Below are positions 20,037 through 32,259 of a stretch of 64,000 nucleotides of DNA, in pieces (the stretch's first letter is position 1; every line of letters begins with the position of its first letter). A program made the position numbers and the translations under genes. The stretch is from Paraphaeosphaeria minitans (taxonomy: Eukaryota > Ascomycota > Dothideomycetes > Pleosporales > Didymosphaeriaceae): NCBI GenBank assembly GCA_015832175.1, contig WJXW01000001.1, forward strand, positions 4,960,001-5,024,000, in the 5' to 3' direction. The notes under the pieces are model-generated. The model did no database searches. It had not been told where the DNA came from and saw only the letters and a list, made by a program, of their open reading frames with translations.

Positions 20037-23000
20037 AAGTATAAGGGTAAAAGAGCAAATGAGATGCCGATGGCAAGTGCAGAAAGACAGGCTGTCCTTA
20101 GATTATATACTTATTGCCGCTCTGTAGAGTATCATTCTTGGACAAGCTCAGGCAACCCAAATTCGCGGCTGCTTCCCTAGCAGGAGGGCGAATTGGCTCC
20201 TACGCGCACAGCCAACATTGTCGTCATTCCCCACAAACCTATTACCATATTCGGTGCACAAGCTGTGAATGGACCGTTGAATTGCTGCCATATGTACGTA
20301 GCTGAAAAATAGAGGCTGAAGATGGAGTAGCTAGCTTAGAGCGTGGCAGAGCCGAGCCACGATTTCAATAAGATCGAGCTCGGTCGGACCACGTGATGCG
20401 AGAGTTTTTCTACAAAGGGAACAGGTTGTGGAGAGCTGTTGGGGGTGTGAAAGGGCGCAGTCGGGGGCGGAAGCACCTCCGCTTCTTCCGAGGTTTCCTG
20501 CATGGTTGCTACCGTTTTGGGCACTAGCGTCCCGCGCATTCGGAGATGCGGGGCCCGAGGATCTTCAGGTGGTGTCAGCCTCTTAGAGATCAACGTCATC
20601 AGGCAGCCACAACCTCTCAAAATACGAGTTGTTCTCTTCTAGTCGATCAGACATACGATCCGAACTACCATCAAGCGATCTACTAACCATCGTACTCTTA
20701 TCAAACACTCGGACAGTCAGATATGGATGCAGCCTCTCCGCAGCATGAGCTAGAGACATGAGTGGCGAACAAGCTGTGGATGTGGCTCTTCTAATCTCGC
20801 AGACTACTGTGTTGGTTGGCCTAAGCTTCATCAATCATCACTGCATTATATCTTTCCCTAAGCCTGTAGTAGCCATTAGTTACTTGTGGTCATAAAAGTT
20901 ACTACGTAACAACATGCTGATCGACTGGTACAGGCCTTCAACACACAGAACACCGACCAAAAGCTCTACGTGCTTTTCACCTCGAGAAATGTCAGTGCCA
21001 AGACCTGTAGCATTTGTTTGAAGCAAACACATACCGGAGCTTTCATCAAAGGGATACAAGGGCTCATATGTATCAATAACGAATGAATCCTGGTCTAATT
21101 CATCTTGTTCAAACGCATTGAAAGCTACCATAAAAGTAATGAATATCGAAGAAAGGCCTGAGTTGGTTCAAGCAGTTTGATTCCTTCACTTCCTTTCCGC
21201 GAACATTGGCTTCATTCCTACCCTCTCGCACATCTTCACCAGAAAGCCCAAAAGATCCATTTTGGATCCTGACCCCCTCCAAGCAATGTGTGTGGCAACC
21301 GGCTGCAGTTGGAGGGCCATATCGATACTGTGGCGTATGAGATACACGGGTAGGGCCTGTGGGCCCTACAGGACGAACACCCCAGAGGTGATCACATGAC
21401 TGAGACGAGCTTCCCACTTAGCTTACTGCTGTACTTTTTTTATATAACCTGAGATTATATACACGCACTTCCGAACAGGCTTCTCCTGGTTAGTGACAAT
21501 ACACTTAATCACCCTAAGCAGTATCTTGTAGCCCCCCACCTCTACAGTTATGAGCCCGGCGATTTAAACGTAAAAGGTCTCTTTTTACGCGATCGAAACG
21601 AGCTTTGGAGTGCTGCTTAGCCGCTCCTCATCAATTCTATACATCCATTACCCACAAAAGCTCAAAGAGCTTCACAGATACTCATCCGGTCCTCAAAGTT
21701 ATGATCGCCCAGACGTATACCCATCATGAAACAACGAGGGTGTTGTTGCAAGTATTAGAATTCTCGATTCTCGGGGGTAGTGGGATTTCTAATGTCCTTC
21801 TTCCTCAGCCGCCCGACTTTGGTTATTGTCCTGTGCGAAATTGCGATGCCGTCTGACTGTTGACTCGGATCACGAAATTGGGCCGGGAGGTAAAACGTCC
21901 TGAAACAAGCGAGTCGATGCTCTGCGCGTGTGAAGCAGGATATGTTGATAAAAATGATATGTACCAACCGTTAGTACATGTAGTTGATAAGATGAGTTTG
22001 GAACGTTAGATGCAATGTGCAAAGGTCGGTGCGTATTGGTTCAACGAATCGAATATTTTTTTGGTTGGCAATAGTGTGCTTGTTCTGGATGATAGATGGG
22101 TATTGGAAGATCTGTCAATATACCATCACAGCGAGGTCGGGGTCCTTGAGGATTTTCTTAGATAATTGGTTGGGCCTGTTGGTGTTGATCTTGGTATGGC
22201 GAGAAGGAACCAGCGTCGAGAAAAAAAGCCGCTGAAGGCTCTCGGTCCAGTCGGTATCACTCTTCCCCTCGATGCTCTCGAAATGGTCGATTAAGTCCGA
22301 AGTCTATTAGGCCAAATAGTGGTGCCAGACGTGTCTGAGCTTCGTCCAAGGAGCTCCCCAATCCATTCAAAGTAACGTGGATCTGATCGCGAATGCTAGA
22401 ACGAACGAGGATCTGTTGCGTCTCTCAGTCGGAAGTGATAGGCGGTGAGGTCTTCGCCACCGCCCGTAGATCAGCGCAATGCATGCACAAACCTGGGTAC
22501 AACAGAGTGGGCTTCAAGCTTGTGGTGAATGCGTTGGCATTGTGAACACTGTACTTGTTCAACCTTCATTCTTGGTAGGGCTTTTTACGGAAAACCAACT
22601 GGGCATATTGTATCCAACTACAAGAGCAAGTCTTTATGGATAACTTTTAGAATATTTCATAAGACAACATGACGCAAGATATGGCCCTATAAGCATGACA
22701 CTGTCTCATTGTTGTTGTTGTTTTCGTTGGGCGAGGCAGGCTGGCTCCATAGTGTTACGCACGCTGAACACCATCTGGTTATTAAGCTACGATATCTCAA
22801 TAGCCGTCGATACCTGGAGGAGTTGAAAATCAACATACAGCCGCGAATAGTATACAGGAAAGGAAAGACGGGGGTGTGAGACAGATATTCGGAGGCAACG
22901 ACATCAGGAAATCAATCACCAAAACCAATCATACCATAGCCTGAGGTTAGAGTCTGCTTACAAGGAAGAATATACGATTGAACATCAGCACGCTGTGACG

Positions 23001-23326
23001 AGAATGCATGACGCAAAGTATGCTGTGCTTAGATTTGCATAGGCTTGGTGCGGGAGATCCAACACAAATGTACATCGAATACCATCGCAGAACAACATGA
23101 GGAGGGCATATCGTACATACGCGTCGCTCCTGTGAAGTAACAGTGAATTTTTTCTGTAAATGCTCGCAGAAGAGTTCGTGACCAAGCCAAGAATGAAAGA
23201 CCCGAATGGGGTCTAGCAAAAATTACCTCAAATGTTGATTGGATGGAACTTCATCTACTCCGCTCACTCCGCTGACGCCGCACACACCGCGCCCATTTCA
23301 GTTCTACTCCACCTCAACCCACCAAA
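20037..23326. other. Long gene-poor region with minus-strand open fragments
   Basis: No gene can be supported over 3.3 kb. On the minus strand, frames at 20336-20620, 20583-20834 and 20880-21131 lie in a row. The last begins MVAFNAFEQDELDQ and carries a strong GTATGT donor after FDESSG, but every acceptor tried leads to an early stop. They may be remains of one gene that I do not recognise. The stretch 21500-23200 is AT-rich with short frames only; no repeat structure was noticed. Confidence 0.35.
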
Positions 23327-25463
23327 ATGCCCATCAAGCTCCCTGCTTGCGAACCATGCAGGACCTCAAAACAGGCCTGCGATCACGCGAAACCGTGTTC
23401 CCGATGTCGGGAACGAGGGTCGCCTTTGGCCTGCCTGTACCGGGCCAGGCCATTCAAAAAGCGACGATTAGAGCAGGCCGGACCAGACCTACTAGGGTTC
23501 AGCAATACAGAGTCGCCGGTGGCCCTCCCAAATCCGTTGCCCGAGACAGTTCACGATTCTACAGGAGGTCTGACTGCTGTGGTAACCCCGGAGCCTTCCA
23601 GGGGGACGCCCAGTTATCCCAACCCTGGTTTTCTCGGGTCTTCGAGTCACACGACTTTCTTCGAGCACATACCACGCGATACGACCGACAGCGGTCAATT
23701 GCCTACCTACTCTGCAGATGAGGAAGAGATCCGCAACGGAGCAAACCTTATTGATCATATCCATAGGTATTGTCAAATTGGCTCGTGTATTGCGCTGGTC
23801 CAAAGTTGGATCGCTGGAGGCGTGAATCTCGCATTGGCGGGTCCACTCATCACCACTTGCGCAGAGGTGGTGCAACATGTCTTCAACTCATACGAGACTA
23901 GTACAACTTCAACGTTTACTCCTGCTCGAACTATTTCGCAGACATTGTTCACCAACTCAAGCCAGCCACTCAACGCAGGCGATCACGAAGACATTGCTCA
24001 TTGGTGCGCTGTTTTTGGTGTCCACAATGCGCGATGGGAGATTTTGGGTCTATTTTTTGCGGCTCTTGCCGCTGCTACAAGTCATACGCCGAAATTTGAG
24101 CCCCTATATAGGTCACACCAAGCGCAGCGTGACCTGGAAAAGCTCGCAGTGCGGTTTTCAGATGGCTGCCTAGACATTTCGCTCTCACTTGACCGACTGA
24201 ATGACCTTCAACTTCTGCTACAGTACGAAAACTGGATCAGTCACTCATGTCTGCACGGTGACCAAAGTAAGCGGTGCTCTTATAGACATGTGTCCAATAG
24301 CTGATGCAGCAGGCTATATTTCGTGGCGAAAACTTGGCGACGTGATCAGCTCCCTATATGCTCTTGGATATCATGAACGTGTGGACCCGACTTCACCTCC
24401 ACTCGAGTCCTTCCGAGAAGTTGCTTTCGCCCGGGCTTTTTCCGGTGACACCAATGTCTCACTGTTCCTCGGTCGGCCTCCTAGAATTGACCGTAAGCAT
24501 TGCAGATGGCTTCCGAAGCAGTTCCGATGGAGTGCAGATGCAAAGGTAGATTATGCAGCAGAAACACAATGGTCAGCAATCTGTGCCGTCCTGAAGGGAG
24601 AGGCACTGGATCTCTTCCACGTAGAAGACCAGGCTGAGAAGGTAGGGAGAGCGAAGTGAGTATCCCATGAGTCTGCACACGAGTAATTCTAACACAATTA
24701 GCCTTATACGCAACGATGCCGACCTTCAATGGATATCACTCCCCCAGCACTTTCGACTCGAGACGACATTGAAGGAATGTGCTAGACCACCGAAGGAACG
24801 TGACTTCCTGGTCAGCACGCTTCTCAACCACCTCCACGTACATTTTCTTCTTCATCTTCAACTCCAAACCCGCGTCAACGATCCTGGACCAGAGCTTGTA
24901 GCCATTGCAGCGAGAATGTTCTCTCTGGCGATTGAGTCCATTTTGCTCAAAGACTTTCTGGCCTATTCAGGGACAACCTTGGACTGGAAGGTGAGATTGC
25001 TTCTGATGAGCTTGAATTGACAATTAATGACAGTGAGTAGGTCGCATACTACGGTCTGGCAGCCGCTGGCATCATCTGTTTATATCTACTCAAACAAAGC
25101 CCAATCGCATTCGACAGTGGGATGTCAAAAGCACAGATGATACAGGATCTTAACGTACTTGTAGCAGTTGTGGAGACAGGCGTTTTCATCCATCCGATTG
25201 ATCCCAACTATGCACTGCTATCTCGTGCTACACTAACTATCAAGAGCCTACTGAGGCGTCTTCTGACCCGAGACACCCGACCAGCGCCCGTAACGGAGAC
25301 AGACACCCCGGTGCAGGGCAAAACAGCCATCACGCCCGAGACATGGAACATATGGGACAATCAGCACCTTCAGGATTTCGAGGTGGACTTTTGGCTCAAT
25401 CTGGCCGAACATCCATTCCTAATCGAGACGCCTACAGCGTCTCTGCCAACGAACCAGGTGTAA
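23327..25463 (+). CDS. Zn(II)2Cys6 fungal transcription factor
   Basis: The model is join(23327..24266, 24313..24655, 24702..24990, 25041..25463), 664 residues. The binuclear zinc cluster is complete: Cys 8, 11, 18, 24, 27 and 36 (spacing 2-6-5-2-8), followed by the basic stretch RARPFKKRR. The middle region has the features of the fungal-specific transcription factor domain, including SWRKLGDVISSLYALGYHE and a Pro-Arg-Ile-Asp segment in LGRPPRID. For intron 1 the acceptor at 24312 was chosen because it restores GDQSYISWRKLGD; an acceptor three bases upstream is also possible. Introns are 46-50 bp. Such regulators often control neighbouring genes, but the nearest gene downstream is decayed, so its targets are unknown. 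Its 3' end overlaps the convergent pseudogene by 32 bp. Confidence 0.87.
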
Positions 25464-26211
25464 ACTCAGCATCCACAAGCTCAGCGAAACCCTCAACCTC
25501 AACTTCCAGATCCTTTTGAGCGGCAGCAGCAAAATCCAACCGGAAGTAGAGGTCGCCATCCAGATTAGAGTTGACAGTGAACCAACTGCCTTTGCTGATG
25601 AGTGCGCCGAGTTCTCTGGATGTTATGCATGTTCCGTCTTCCACCTTGGCTAGAGAAGCCACATTCTGTTTAGTACCACAATTCTTATGATGGTCGATGT
25701 AATTGAAGAGGATCCATACAAACATGTCTAAAGAAGACATAGACTACTGGAAACCTTCAAGCGGGAGATGAAACTTACATGCTGGTATCAAAGAGCCCCG
25801 GTGTGGACTGTATTGGTATGATAGCTGTATCAATCAATCGATGAGTCCCCGGTGTCTTCAAGATTCCTCCTGCAGCATGAATGCCATGACTTGCGAGGGT
25901 CCATTAGGAGCAATAGCACTGAGCTCATTGTACGCGATAAACTTTTGAACTGTCTGCGGCGAAGCAGTCAATCACCCACGGCGAAGTCCTCGAGCTCGAA
26001 TCTTTGTCATAGAGTCAAGTTCTACAACGCAGCCTGAGGAATCAATGGTGAGATTTGAGGGCGGAAGCCGACCCAGATACTGGTCTGCAGTATGCAAGCT
26101 TGGCGTTGGGGGTTCTGAAGTTGTGAATGTAAACGTATCATCCCACCTTCTCAACTCCCGATCAAGCTCGTCTGGTACAAGACCACAGTTTCTGATGCCG
26201 ATTCCAAGCAT
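25432..26211 (-). pseudogene. Decayed hypothetical fungal gene
   Basis: Three coherent minus-strand pieces read in order. The first (26211-25972) contains LVPDELDRELRRWDDTFTF and PTPSLHTADQYLGRLPPSNLT. After an in-frame TGA at about 25972 the same frame continues KFIAYNELSAIAPNGPSQVMAF. A third piece (25740-25432) begins MFVWILFNYIDHHKNCGTK and ends GFAELVDAEF. These resemble a conserved but unnamed dothideomycete membrane-associated protein that I recall only vaguely. The TGA could come from a TGG codon or mark a short intron (donor GTGGGT), and no donor/acceptor pair joins the second and third pieces in phase. So I call it a pseudogene with moderate doubt. It lies tail to tail with the Zn2Cys6 gene. 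Confidence 0.45.
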
Positions 26212-28352
26212 GCAAAGACTGTGCTGTTATGCTATCCTTAGCCCCGGAGTAAGTGTATTGCTCGGCAATGACCCAGTCACCTAGAGCATAGAAGACCCAC
26301 AGAAGCATGTCCAGAGCTGAAGAAGTACCACATGTCCAGCATATCTCTCAGTCGCCTTATGGAAGGACATTTATGAGATCGAAATGTTCAGGCACATGTC
26401 TGAGGAGCTGAGGTGAACCAGCCGCGTATCAGTGATTCATCGTCACAGGCAAATGGTACACTTCCTCGTCAGCCCCACAGGGAGCAATGTCTCCACCAAC
26501 TTGCATGGTCAAGGAGGCCCATGGGATAAATTTTCAGGCGAAGGGCGCGCCGTTCCTAGCGTGATCATGTCTTCTTGGGAGAAGGCTGTTGCGGATGCAG
26601 CCTTGATGGCCGAAGCTCGCCAAAAGCGGCTTTCGATCCTGAAACGGTGACTCAAGTTTCTCGAGTTGAGTCTATTGGTTACATGCGGAAGCTTAGAGGA
26701 TGAAGAAGATGTGGATGACACGCTGCTTTTCAGAAGGATTGTGGACTTTGATCGCCATTCCTCGACGGAAGACAACTTATGTTGAAACTTGTTTGAAATA
26801 CTTCCAGCCTGGTAGGGCTTATGTTATCAAGTCACGACTCATTTGAAACTCTAGCATATCATACATCGTTATTTGCGCATTGAAAACACCAGCGTGTTGT
26901 GCGTCATCTGCGATAACGATCGGATGGAATATTCTGTGCGGACGACGTAGTCGGCATCTTGCGATGGACAAGCAAGTACCATGTTTCCGCACTACATGCA
27001 TATACTCCAACATGCTTTCGTATGTGATTCTGCTCAATTGAGCTACAGGTAGTTGAGAACGACATACAAATTCCAGTGTCATACCGCCGCCAAGAGTCGT
27101 GGTGATCGCAATCAGCAATACGGATCAAAGGACTCACTCCTGCGTAAGCTTTTCGTATCAAAGGTGGCGCTAATTGAGGTATGAGCAAGTTTTCGAAAAG
27201 AGCAATTGCCAAGTACAATCTACGCGTCTTATTTGTTTCCTCTTAGAGTAAAGCTATAGACATCAATGTTTGTGTTAATTGGTGTGTGGGTGCCGCACTT
27301 ACCAGCTAGGTCATGATCGCATGTACCAGGTCGCAAAGTTCGGTACCAAGATCTTTAATTACATCCCGTTATGGCGATTACAGCCCCAGTTTCGATATAC
27401 CACGGTTGATCCTGCTTGATTTATTCTTCTTACTTGCAACTACTTTCGCATTAGAAAGGAACTCAGAATTTCGAGTATCTGAGAATGTAGTGAAGGTGGC
27501 TGGACGATTTGCTCATTGCATTACCTATTACCCTACGTGGAGATCCCTCTCAACTACCACTTGTACCTGCATTATGCTTACTGCTTGCTATCATCATTTA
27601 GGGACGTACAAACAGCTGCGCAGATAATGAGTAAGAGTCCCTGACCAGGCTTCGCGGGGACGGCCCTGACGCGCGTGTGTGGTCACTCCCTTGATCGTGG
27701 ATACATTGACCAAGAAGCCAATACAGGTTCTTTCAGACGATGAGCTTCCACAAGAGGATGTCCAGCTCTATAGGCCACTCGCGCAGTCCAAAAGTTCGAG
27801 ATTGATGTTTGCTGACATATTGTTCGAGATCTTTGGATGCCTACCTTTTCACACATGCACGGGATGATTCGGATAGCTTGGTGCGGAGTCCGACCTGAGG
27901 TAGTTCCAGGCACAGCCGAACTGAGATCCCCATAGCACGTTGGATCTGCATATCCATCGACGCTACGTTGCTGCGCTTACTATTTCTGGTAGTTAGTCCT
28001 TTGTCTTAACCCCCGCGCTTCGTCTTTGTTCATGATGTAACTTGGCGCTAGCTACATTAGCCCTCAATCCCAGACCATACGGAATGCTACAAAACGAACA
28101 ATTCGCGAAATTCAAATCATTTCCCATGGAAAGTGATGGCGCATTCGCGGTTGTTCTGTGAGGTCTAGGGACGCCACGAATTGTCGTCCCCTGGCTTCGT
28201 GAATCCGACGGAAGACATTGATGGAAGACGGAAAAGAATCAGTGGGTTTTTAGGAAGATGGTTGCCCGCCGAACGGATCATAATGGCCTGATTTCGAATC
28301 AGACTGGGACAAGCCTACATTTTGTCCATTTTCCAGAAATCATACATTGGGA
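26212..28352. other. Gene-poor region
   Basis: About 2.1 kb without a supported gene. A plus-strand fragment near 26560-26650 (SSWEKAVADAALMAEARQKRLSILKR) looks protein-like and is followed by a stop; it may be a relic. A frame at 27313-27627 and others are unrecognised. No RNA gene or repeat was noticed. Confidence 0.35.
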
Positions 28353-29582
28353 ATGTCGTCAAGCGAACTACCAATTGCATTTGTGCATGGAAGAGAAATC
28401 GTCGCTGCCACGATTTCTCTGTCAATCTCAGGTTTCATCGTAGTAATTCTGCGGTTCTGGGTCCGAATATCTCACAAGATGGGTGTTCGAGTGGACGACT
28501 GGATGATACTTGCAGCACTGGTGAGCAATTGGCAGCCACAATCTCCAAAACATATCTAAAATAAGTGTAGGTGTTCGTTGTCGCCATGGCCATAGTATCA
28601 TTATATGGAGTTTTTCAGAAAGCTGTGGGCTATCCGTCTGAGGTGCTCTCCCCGGAAGAGCAGTTGACATCGCTTACCCCGGAGCAACGGCTCGTAGAGT
28701 TGACTGATTGGCTCTCGTGGGTACTCATGCTCCCTGCGACCGGGTGTGTCAAATTGAGCACCTTATATCTGTATCGTCGAATCTTTCCAGTGGAGACGAT
28801 GCGTACATTCAATATTCTTTCGAACCTACTGGTTGTGGTGTGCGCACTTTGGACAATCGCCTTTCTCTTCTCGAACGTATTTGGATGTGGTATACATTTC
28901 CAATGCTCATGGGCTTCATTTCAAGAGATCAGCACGTGTTGTACGGATAAGTTCCTCAACCGAGTTGTTCTGATGATCTCGGATCTCATCACAGATGTGC
29001 TGATATGGCTTCTTCCTATCCCTGTGGTAAGAGTTCCTGAGCATAACATACCTTGAAAGCCTAGCAACTCACCAAGCGTATAGGTGTGGGGCTTGAACAT
29101 CGGTATCCGCCGAAAGCTGGGCGTCATTGCGATCTTCCTGCTGGCCGCCTGTTCCCTTGCTGCGGCAGTTGTACGGCTCCTGATCCAACTAGCCATCCAT
29201 CGGGAAGGGTTTGCAGCTCGCACAAATGTGAATTGTGAGTGTTAATAAATGTCGACCTCAAGCTGTAAGAATCTAACAGGAAACAGTGACTTTGTCGACG
29301 AGCTTGTACTGGCAGTTTATCGAGGCTGACATCGCATTGATTGCATGTTGCCTGCCGATGATGTCTGTGTTTTTCAAATCGACATTCCTTTCTAATGGCT
29401 TTATCTCATTGCGGTCCAAGCTCAGTATAGGCTCGATACACTGCTCACAGACCGGAACACATCGTTCAGATGACAACCTGTGCAAACAATCTACCTCGCC
29501 CATGCATATTTCGCATGGAGTTGACGTTGAAGGCGAACATATAACGCCGAGTACATCTCGGTCGGATGACTACTTTGTTTGA
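28353..29582 (+). CDS. Fungal rhodopsin-like integral membrane protein
   Basis: The model is join(28353..28520, 28571..29026, 29084..29234, 29287..29582), 356 residues, with introns starting GTGAGC, GTAAGA and GTGAGT. Seven hydrophobic spans are visible: near residues 17-35, 48-70, about 110-130, 140-160, 190-215, 225-250 and 265-290. Family signs are RVDDWMILAAL between the first two helices, LYLYRRIFP, a Cys-rich extracellular loop (FGCGIHFQCSW), and DLITDVLIWLLPIPVVW in the fifth to sixth helix area. This is the Ascomycota-specific rhodopsin-domain family often called PTH11-like or integral membrane proteins; some members act in surface sensing. It has no retinal-binding lysine motif that I can see, so it is not a photoreceptor. 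No CFEM domain is present. The start ATG follows an in-frame TTG and gives a sensible N-terminus. Confidence 0.82.
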
Positions 29583-30152
29583 ATAGGATTTTGTTTAAGA
29601 TTTACAGGCGTTGAGCGTTTCGAATGCATGAGACGTATTTCGCGTTACTCCAATGAAGAGCCCGTTAAGTTTCCCTGCCAAAGTGCCCACACCTGTAGGA
29701 GATCCCGTAGAGCTTTGAAACTTACAGGAGAACCGTAATGTATATTGATCTTTACTGCCAAACAGTGACGATCTCTGACTGTATGGAACCATGTGACGTC
29801 ATCAGACGACTGCGCTCGATGCAGAAGGGCTTCATGAAGTCAAATTCGGGAATTTACATTATGCTGGAAATTTTTGGTGGTTATATACACAACCGCCAAA
29901 GATGGACAGAATGAAGCATTTCGTCCGGGTGTGGGTTCAGTGGCGGGGAGGGCACGTTTCGGAGTAGTCGGCGTATTGGCAATCGCGACTTCGATCGGTA
30001 AGTAGCGGCCGACTATTGACGGTCCCACCACCTTCCCTCTTCCATGGGTGTACAAAGAAATACACGAGGCAACTCCAAATTCAACACCTCGAGAACTGTC
30101 TTTTCATCTTTGATCCTACACGTCTGTCTTCGAACCCTGCTCCGGAGTCACC
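29583..30152. other. Promoter region of the pyruvate decarboxylase gene
   Basis: About 570 bp between two same-strand genes. A TTATATAC element near 29881 may serve as TATA, though it is about 270 bp before the ATG. A CT-rich leader precedes the start. No gene is seen. Confidence 0.4.
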
Positions 30153-31865
30153 ATGGCTCCGACACTCAAGCTTGCGGAATACCTATTGCAGCGATTGGTC
30201 CAACTCGGAATTGGCTCCGTTCACGGTGTACCTGGCGATTTTAACCTCACACTCTTGGATTACGTCGAGCCCGCAGGATTGAGTTGGGTCGGTAACGCAA
30301 ACGAACTCAATGCTGGGTATGCAGCAGACGCATATGCCCGCATCAAGGGCATATCAGCTCTCATCACCACCTTTGGAGTCGGGGAACTGTCAGCCATCAA
30401 CGCTATCGCCGGAGCATATGCGGAACGTGCGGCACTTGTCCATATTGTTGGCACGCCTCCGCGAGCGACACAAGATGGAAGGGTGTTGATACATCACACA
30501 TTTGCTGACGGCAACTTCATTCGTTTTTCTCAGATGAGTAAGCATGTTACCGTCGCCCAAGCAAGCCTGAGAGATCCAAGCACCGCTCCGGAGCAAATTG
30601 ATCAAGTCCTTGTTCAATGTCTATTGCATTCGAGACCGGTCTATATTGAAGTCCCGGTGGATCTCGTGGGTGTCCCAGTGTTATCTGAACGACTGCAGAA
30701 GAAGCTAGAGCTGCCAGAACCGGTTTGGGGATCTTTGCAGGAAAATGCAATAGAAGCAGTTTTGGAAAAAATGCATGCTGCAAACCAACCGATCATCTTG
30801 GTTGATGGGGAGATCCGGGCGATGGGGATCGTAACAGAGCTGCAAGACCTGACCAAAAAGACCGGATGGCCAACATGGACTACTGGCTTTGCGAAAGGAC
30901 TTCTTGATGAGACGCCGTCTAACTTTCACGGTATCTATAGGGGCAAGTGGGAAGAAAAAGTCACACGAGATTTCTTTCAAGGAGCGGACGTAGTTCTGTG
31001 TTTCGGGGCGCACTTCAGCACAACAAACAGTTGGGGAGGGACCAGTCTGCCTAATAGCACTCGCACTATCTTCTTTTCCGACACTGAAATTCGGATGGGT
31101 AGCCAGATTTTCAGAGACGTCCCCCAAAGACAAGCCCTTTCTGCTTTGTTACGGACTCTCGACACCGACAGGATCCAGCGATACGAGGACTATCCCAAGC
31201 TTCACCAAGACCTGACTGTTTCAATCCAGGAAACCGATCAGAGCGGGCCTATCACGCAAGACAAGGCCTGGAAAGTCCTTGCAACTTTCGTTCGCGAAGG
31301 GGACATTGTCATGGGCGAAACAGGCACACCCGGCTATGGCGCTCGAGAGATGCGTCTTCCCCCCAATACCAGGTTGTTCACGCCAGTTACATGGTTATCC
31401 ATCGGTTACATGCTTCCTGCAGCCCAAGGAGCAGCGTTAGCACAACGTGAACGATCAGCAGGCAAGAAAGCAGGCCGCACAATCCTACTTATTGGTGACG
31501 GCTCCTTCCAAATGACCGTACAAGAACTTGGCACAATCATTAAAGAAAACCTCAACGTTGTCATTTTCCTAATCAACAACGACGGATACACGATCGAGCG
31601 ATGCATTCATGGTGTAGACGAAAAGTACAATGATGTGGCTAGGTGGCGGTATCTAGAAGCGCTAAGTTTCTTTGGGGGTGACAAAGGCGCGTACACGGCC
31701 ACCGCGAGGACATTCGGTGAGCTCGGCGAGGTGTTAGCTGATGAGAGGTTAAGCAATGGAGAAGGTGTAAGGATGGTGGAAGTCTTCATGGGCAAGGAGG
31801 ATGCGCCCGAAGGACCGTTGAAGGACCTGATAGAGGCTCAAAGGGCCAAGAAAAAGCATGCTTGA
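30153..31865 (+). CDS. Pyruvate decarboxylase (thiamine diphosphate-dependent)
   Basis: A single exon of 570 residues, the usual length of fungal PDC. Active-site residues are Asp29 in GVPGDFN, Glu51 in NELNAGYAADAYAR, the His114-His115 pair in LIHHTFADG, and the Glu of NNDGYTIE near the C-terminus. The thiamine diphosphate and Mg2+ binding motif starts GDGSFQM and ends in INNDGYT. The enzyme converts pyruvate to acetaldehyde and CO2 in the cytosol, the first step of ethanol fermentation or of the cytosolic acetate bypass. The C-terminus ends KKKHA. Absence of introns, in a genome where most genes here have them, and the location in accessory DNA suggest a paralogue rather than the main housekeeping PDC. 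A broader 2-oxo acid decarboxylase (for example indolepyruvate) is possible, since PDC1-type and ARO10-type enzymes share these motifs. Confidence 0.92.
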   Translation: MAPTLKLAEYLLQRLVQLGIGSVHGVPGDFNLTLLDYVEPAGLSWVGNANELNAGYAADAYARIKGISALITTFGVGELSAINAIAGAYAERAALVHIVGTPPRATQDGRVLIHHTFADGNFIRFSQMSKHVTVAQASLRDPSTAPEQIDQVLVQCLLHSRPVYIEVPVDLVGVPVLSERLQKKLELPEPVWGSLQENAIEAVLEKMHAANQPIILVDGEIRAMGIVTELQDLTKKTGWPTWTTGFAKGLLDETPSNFHGIYRGKWEEKVTRDFFQGADVVLCFGAHFSTTNSWGGTSLPNSTRTIFFSDTEIRMGSQIFRDVPQRQALSALLRTLDTDRIQRYEDYPKLHQDLTVSIQETDQSGPITQDKAWKVLATFVREGDIVMGETGTPGYGAREMRLPPNTRLFTPVTWLSIGYMLPAAQGAALAQRERSAGKKAGRTILLIGDGSFQMTVQELGTIIKENLNVVIFLINNDGYTIERCIHGVDEKYNDVARWRYLEALSFFGGDKGAYTATARTFGELGEVLADERLSNGEGVRMVEVFMGKEDAPEGPLKDLIEAQRAKKKHA

Positions 31866-32259
31866 GTCGTTAAATATGAATTGAATGCCTCCGCTCAGTG
31901 CTAAACGCACATCCACAGCAACTCGGCCCTTGTTGTTGTGACGGTCAAGGCAAATACGTCTACGCGTATCTCACAAAAGGATCCCTGCGAAGATCCAGCC
32001 CATGTCCTCGAAAACAAGGCAAAACCGACAACACAACAATGCGGCGCAGCCTCTCCCTCACACCTATATACCTATCCAAGCCCCTCCGTTGTGTATTGCT
32101 TGAACCGCATCCTCTAGCGAATTCTTCTCCCACTTCTCGTATTCCCCAGATCCCGATTAATTCAGGGTCCTCTCGCCTGTCCTCGGCGACGCGATCATCC
32201 CTGCACAGCCTCGCGTATCGAAACAACAGCATTACGTCATACCTGCCCTCGCGAGCACC
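31866..32259. other. Intergenic region
   Basis: This 394-bp stretch separates two same-strand genes. Its second half is CT- and CA-rich and probably forms the leader of the next gene. Open frames here overlap on both strands and have no recognisable domain. Confidence 0.4.

Noticed and set aside
20336..21131. Row of minus-strand fragments with a strong GTATGT donor
   Set aside because: No acceptor gives an in-phase continuation and no family was recognised; recorded only as a possible relic.
26509..26775. Open frames on both strands around SSWEKAVADAALMAEARQKR
   Set aside because: Short, no upstream exon or domain; may be a relic but cannot be supported.
28353..29582. Light-driven opsin
   Set aside because: The family is the ascomycete rhodopsin-like integral membrane group; no retinal-binding lysine context is seen in the last helix.
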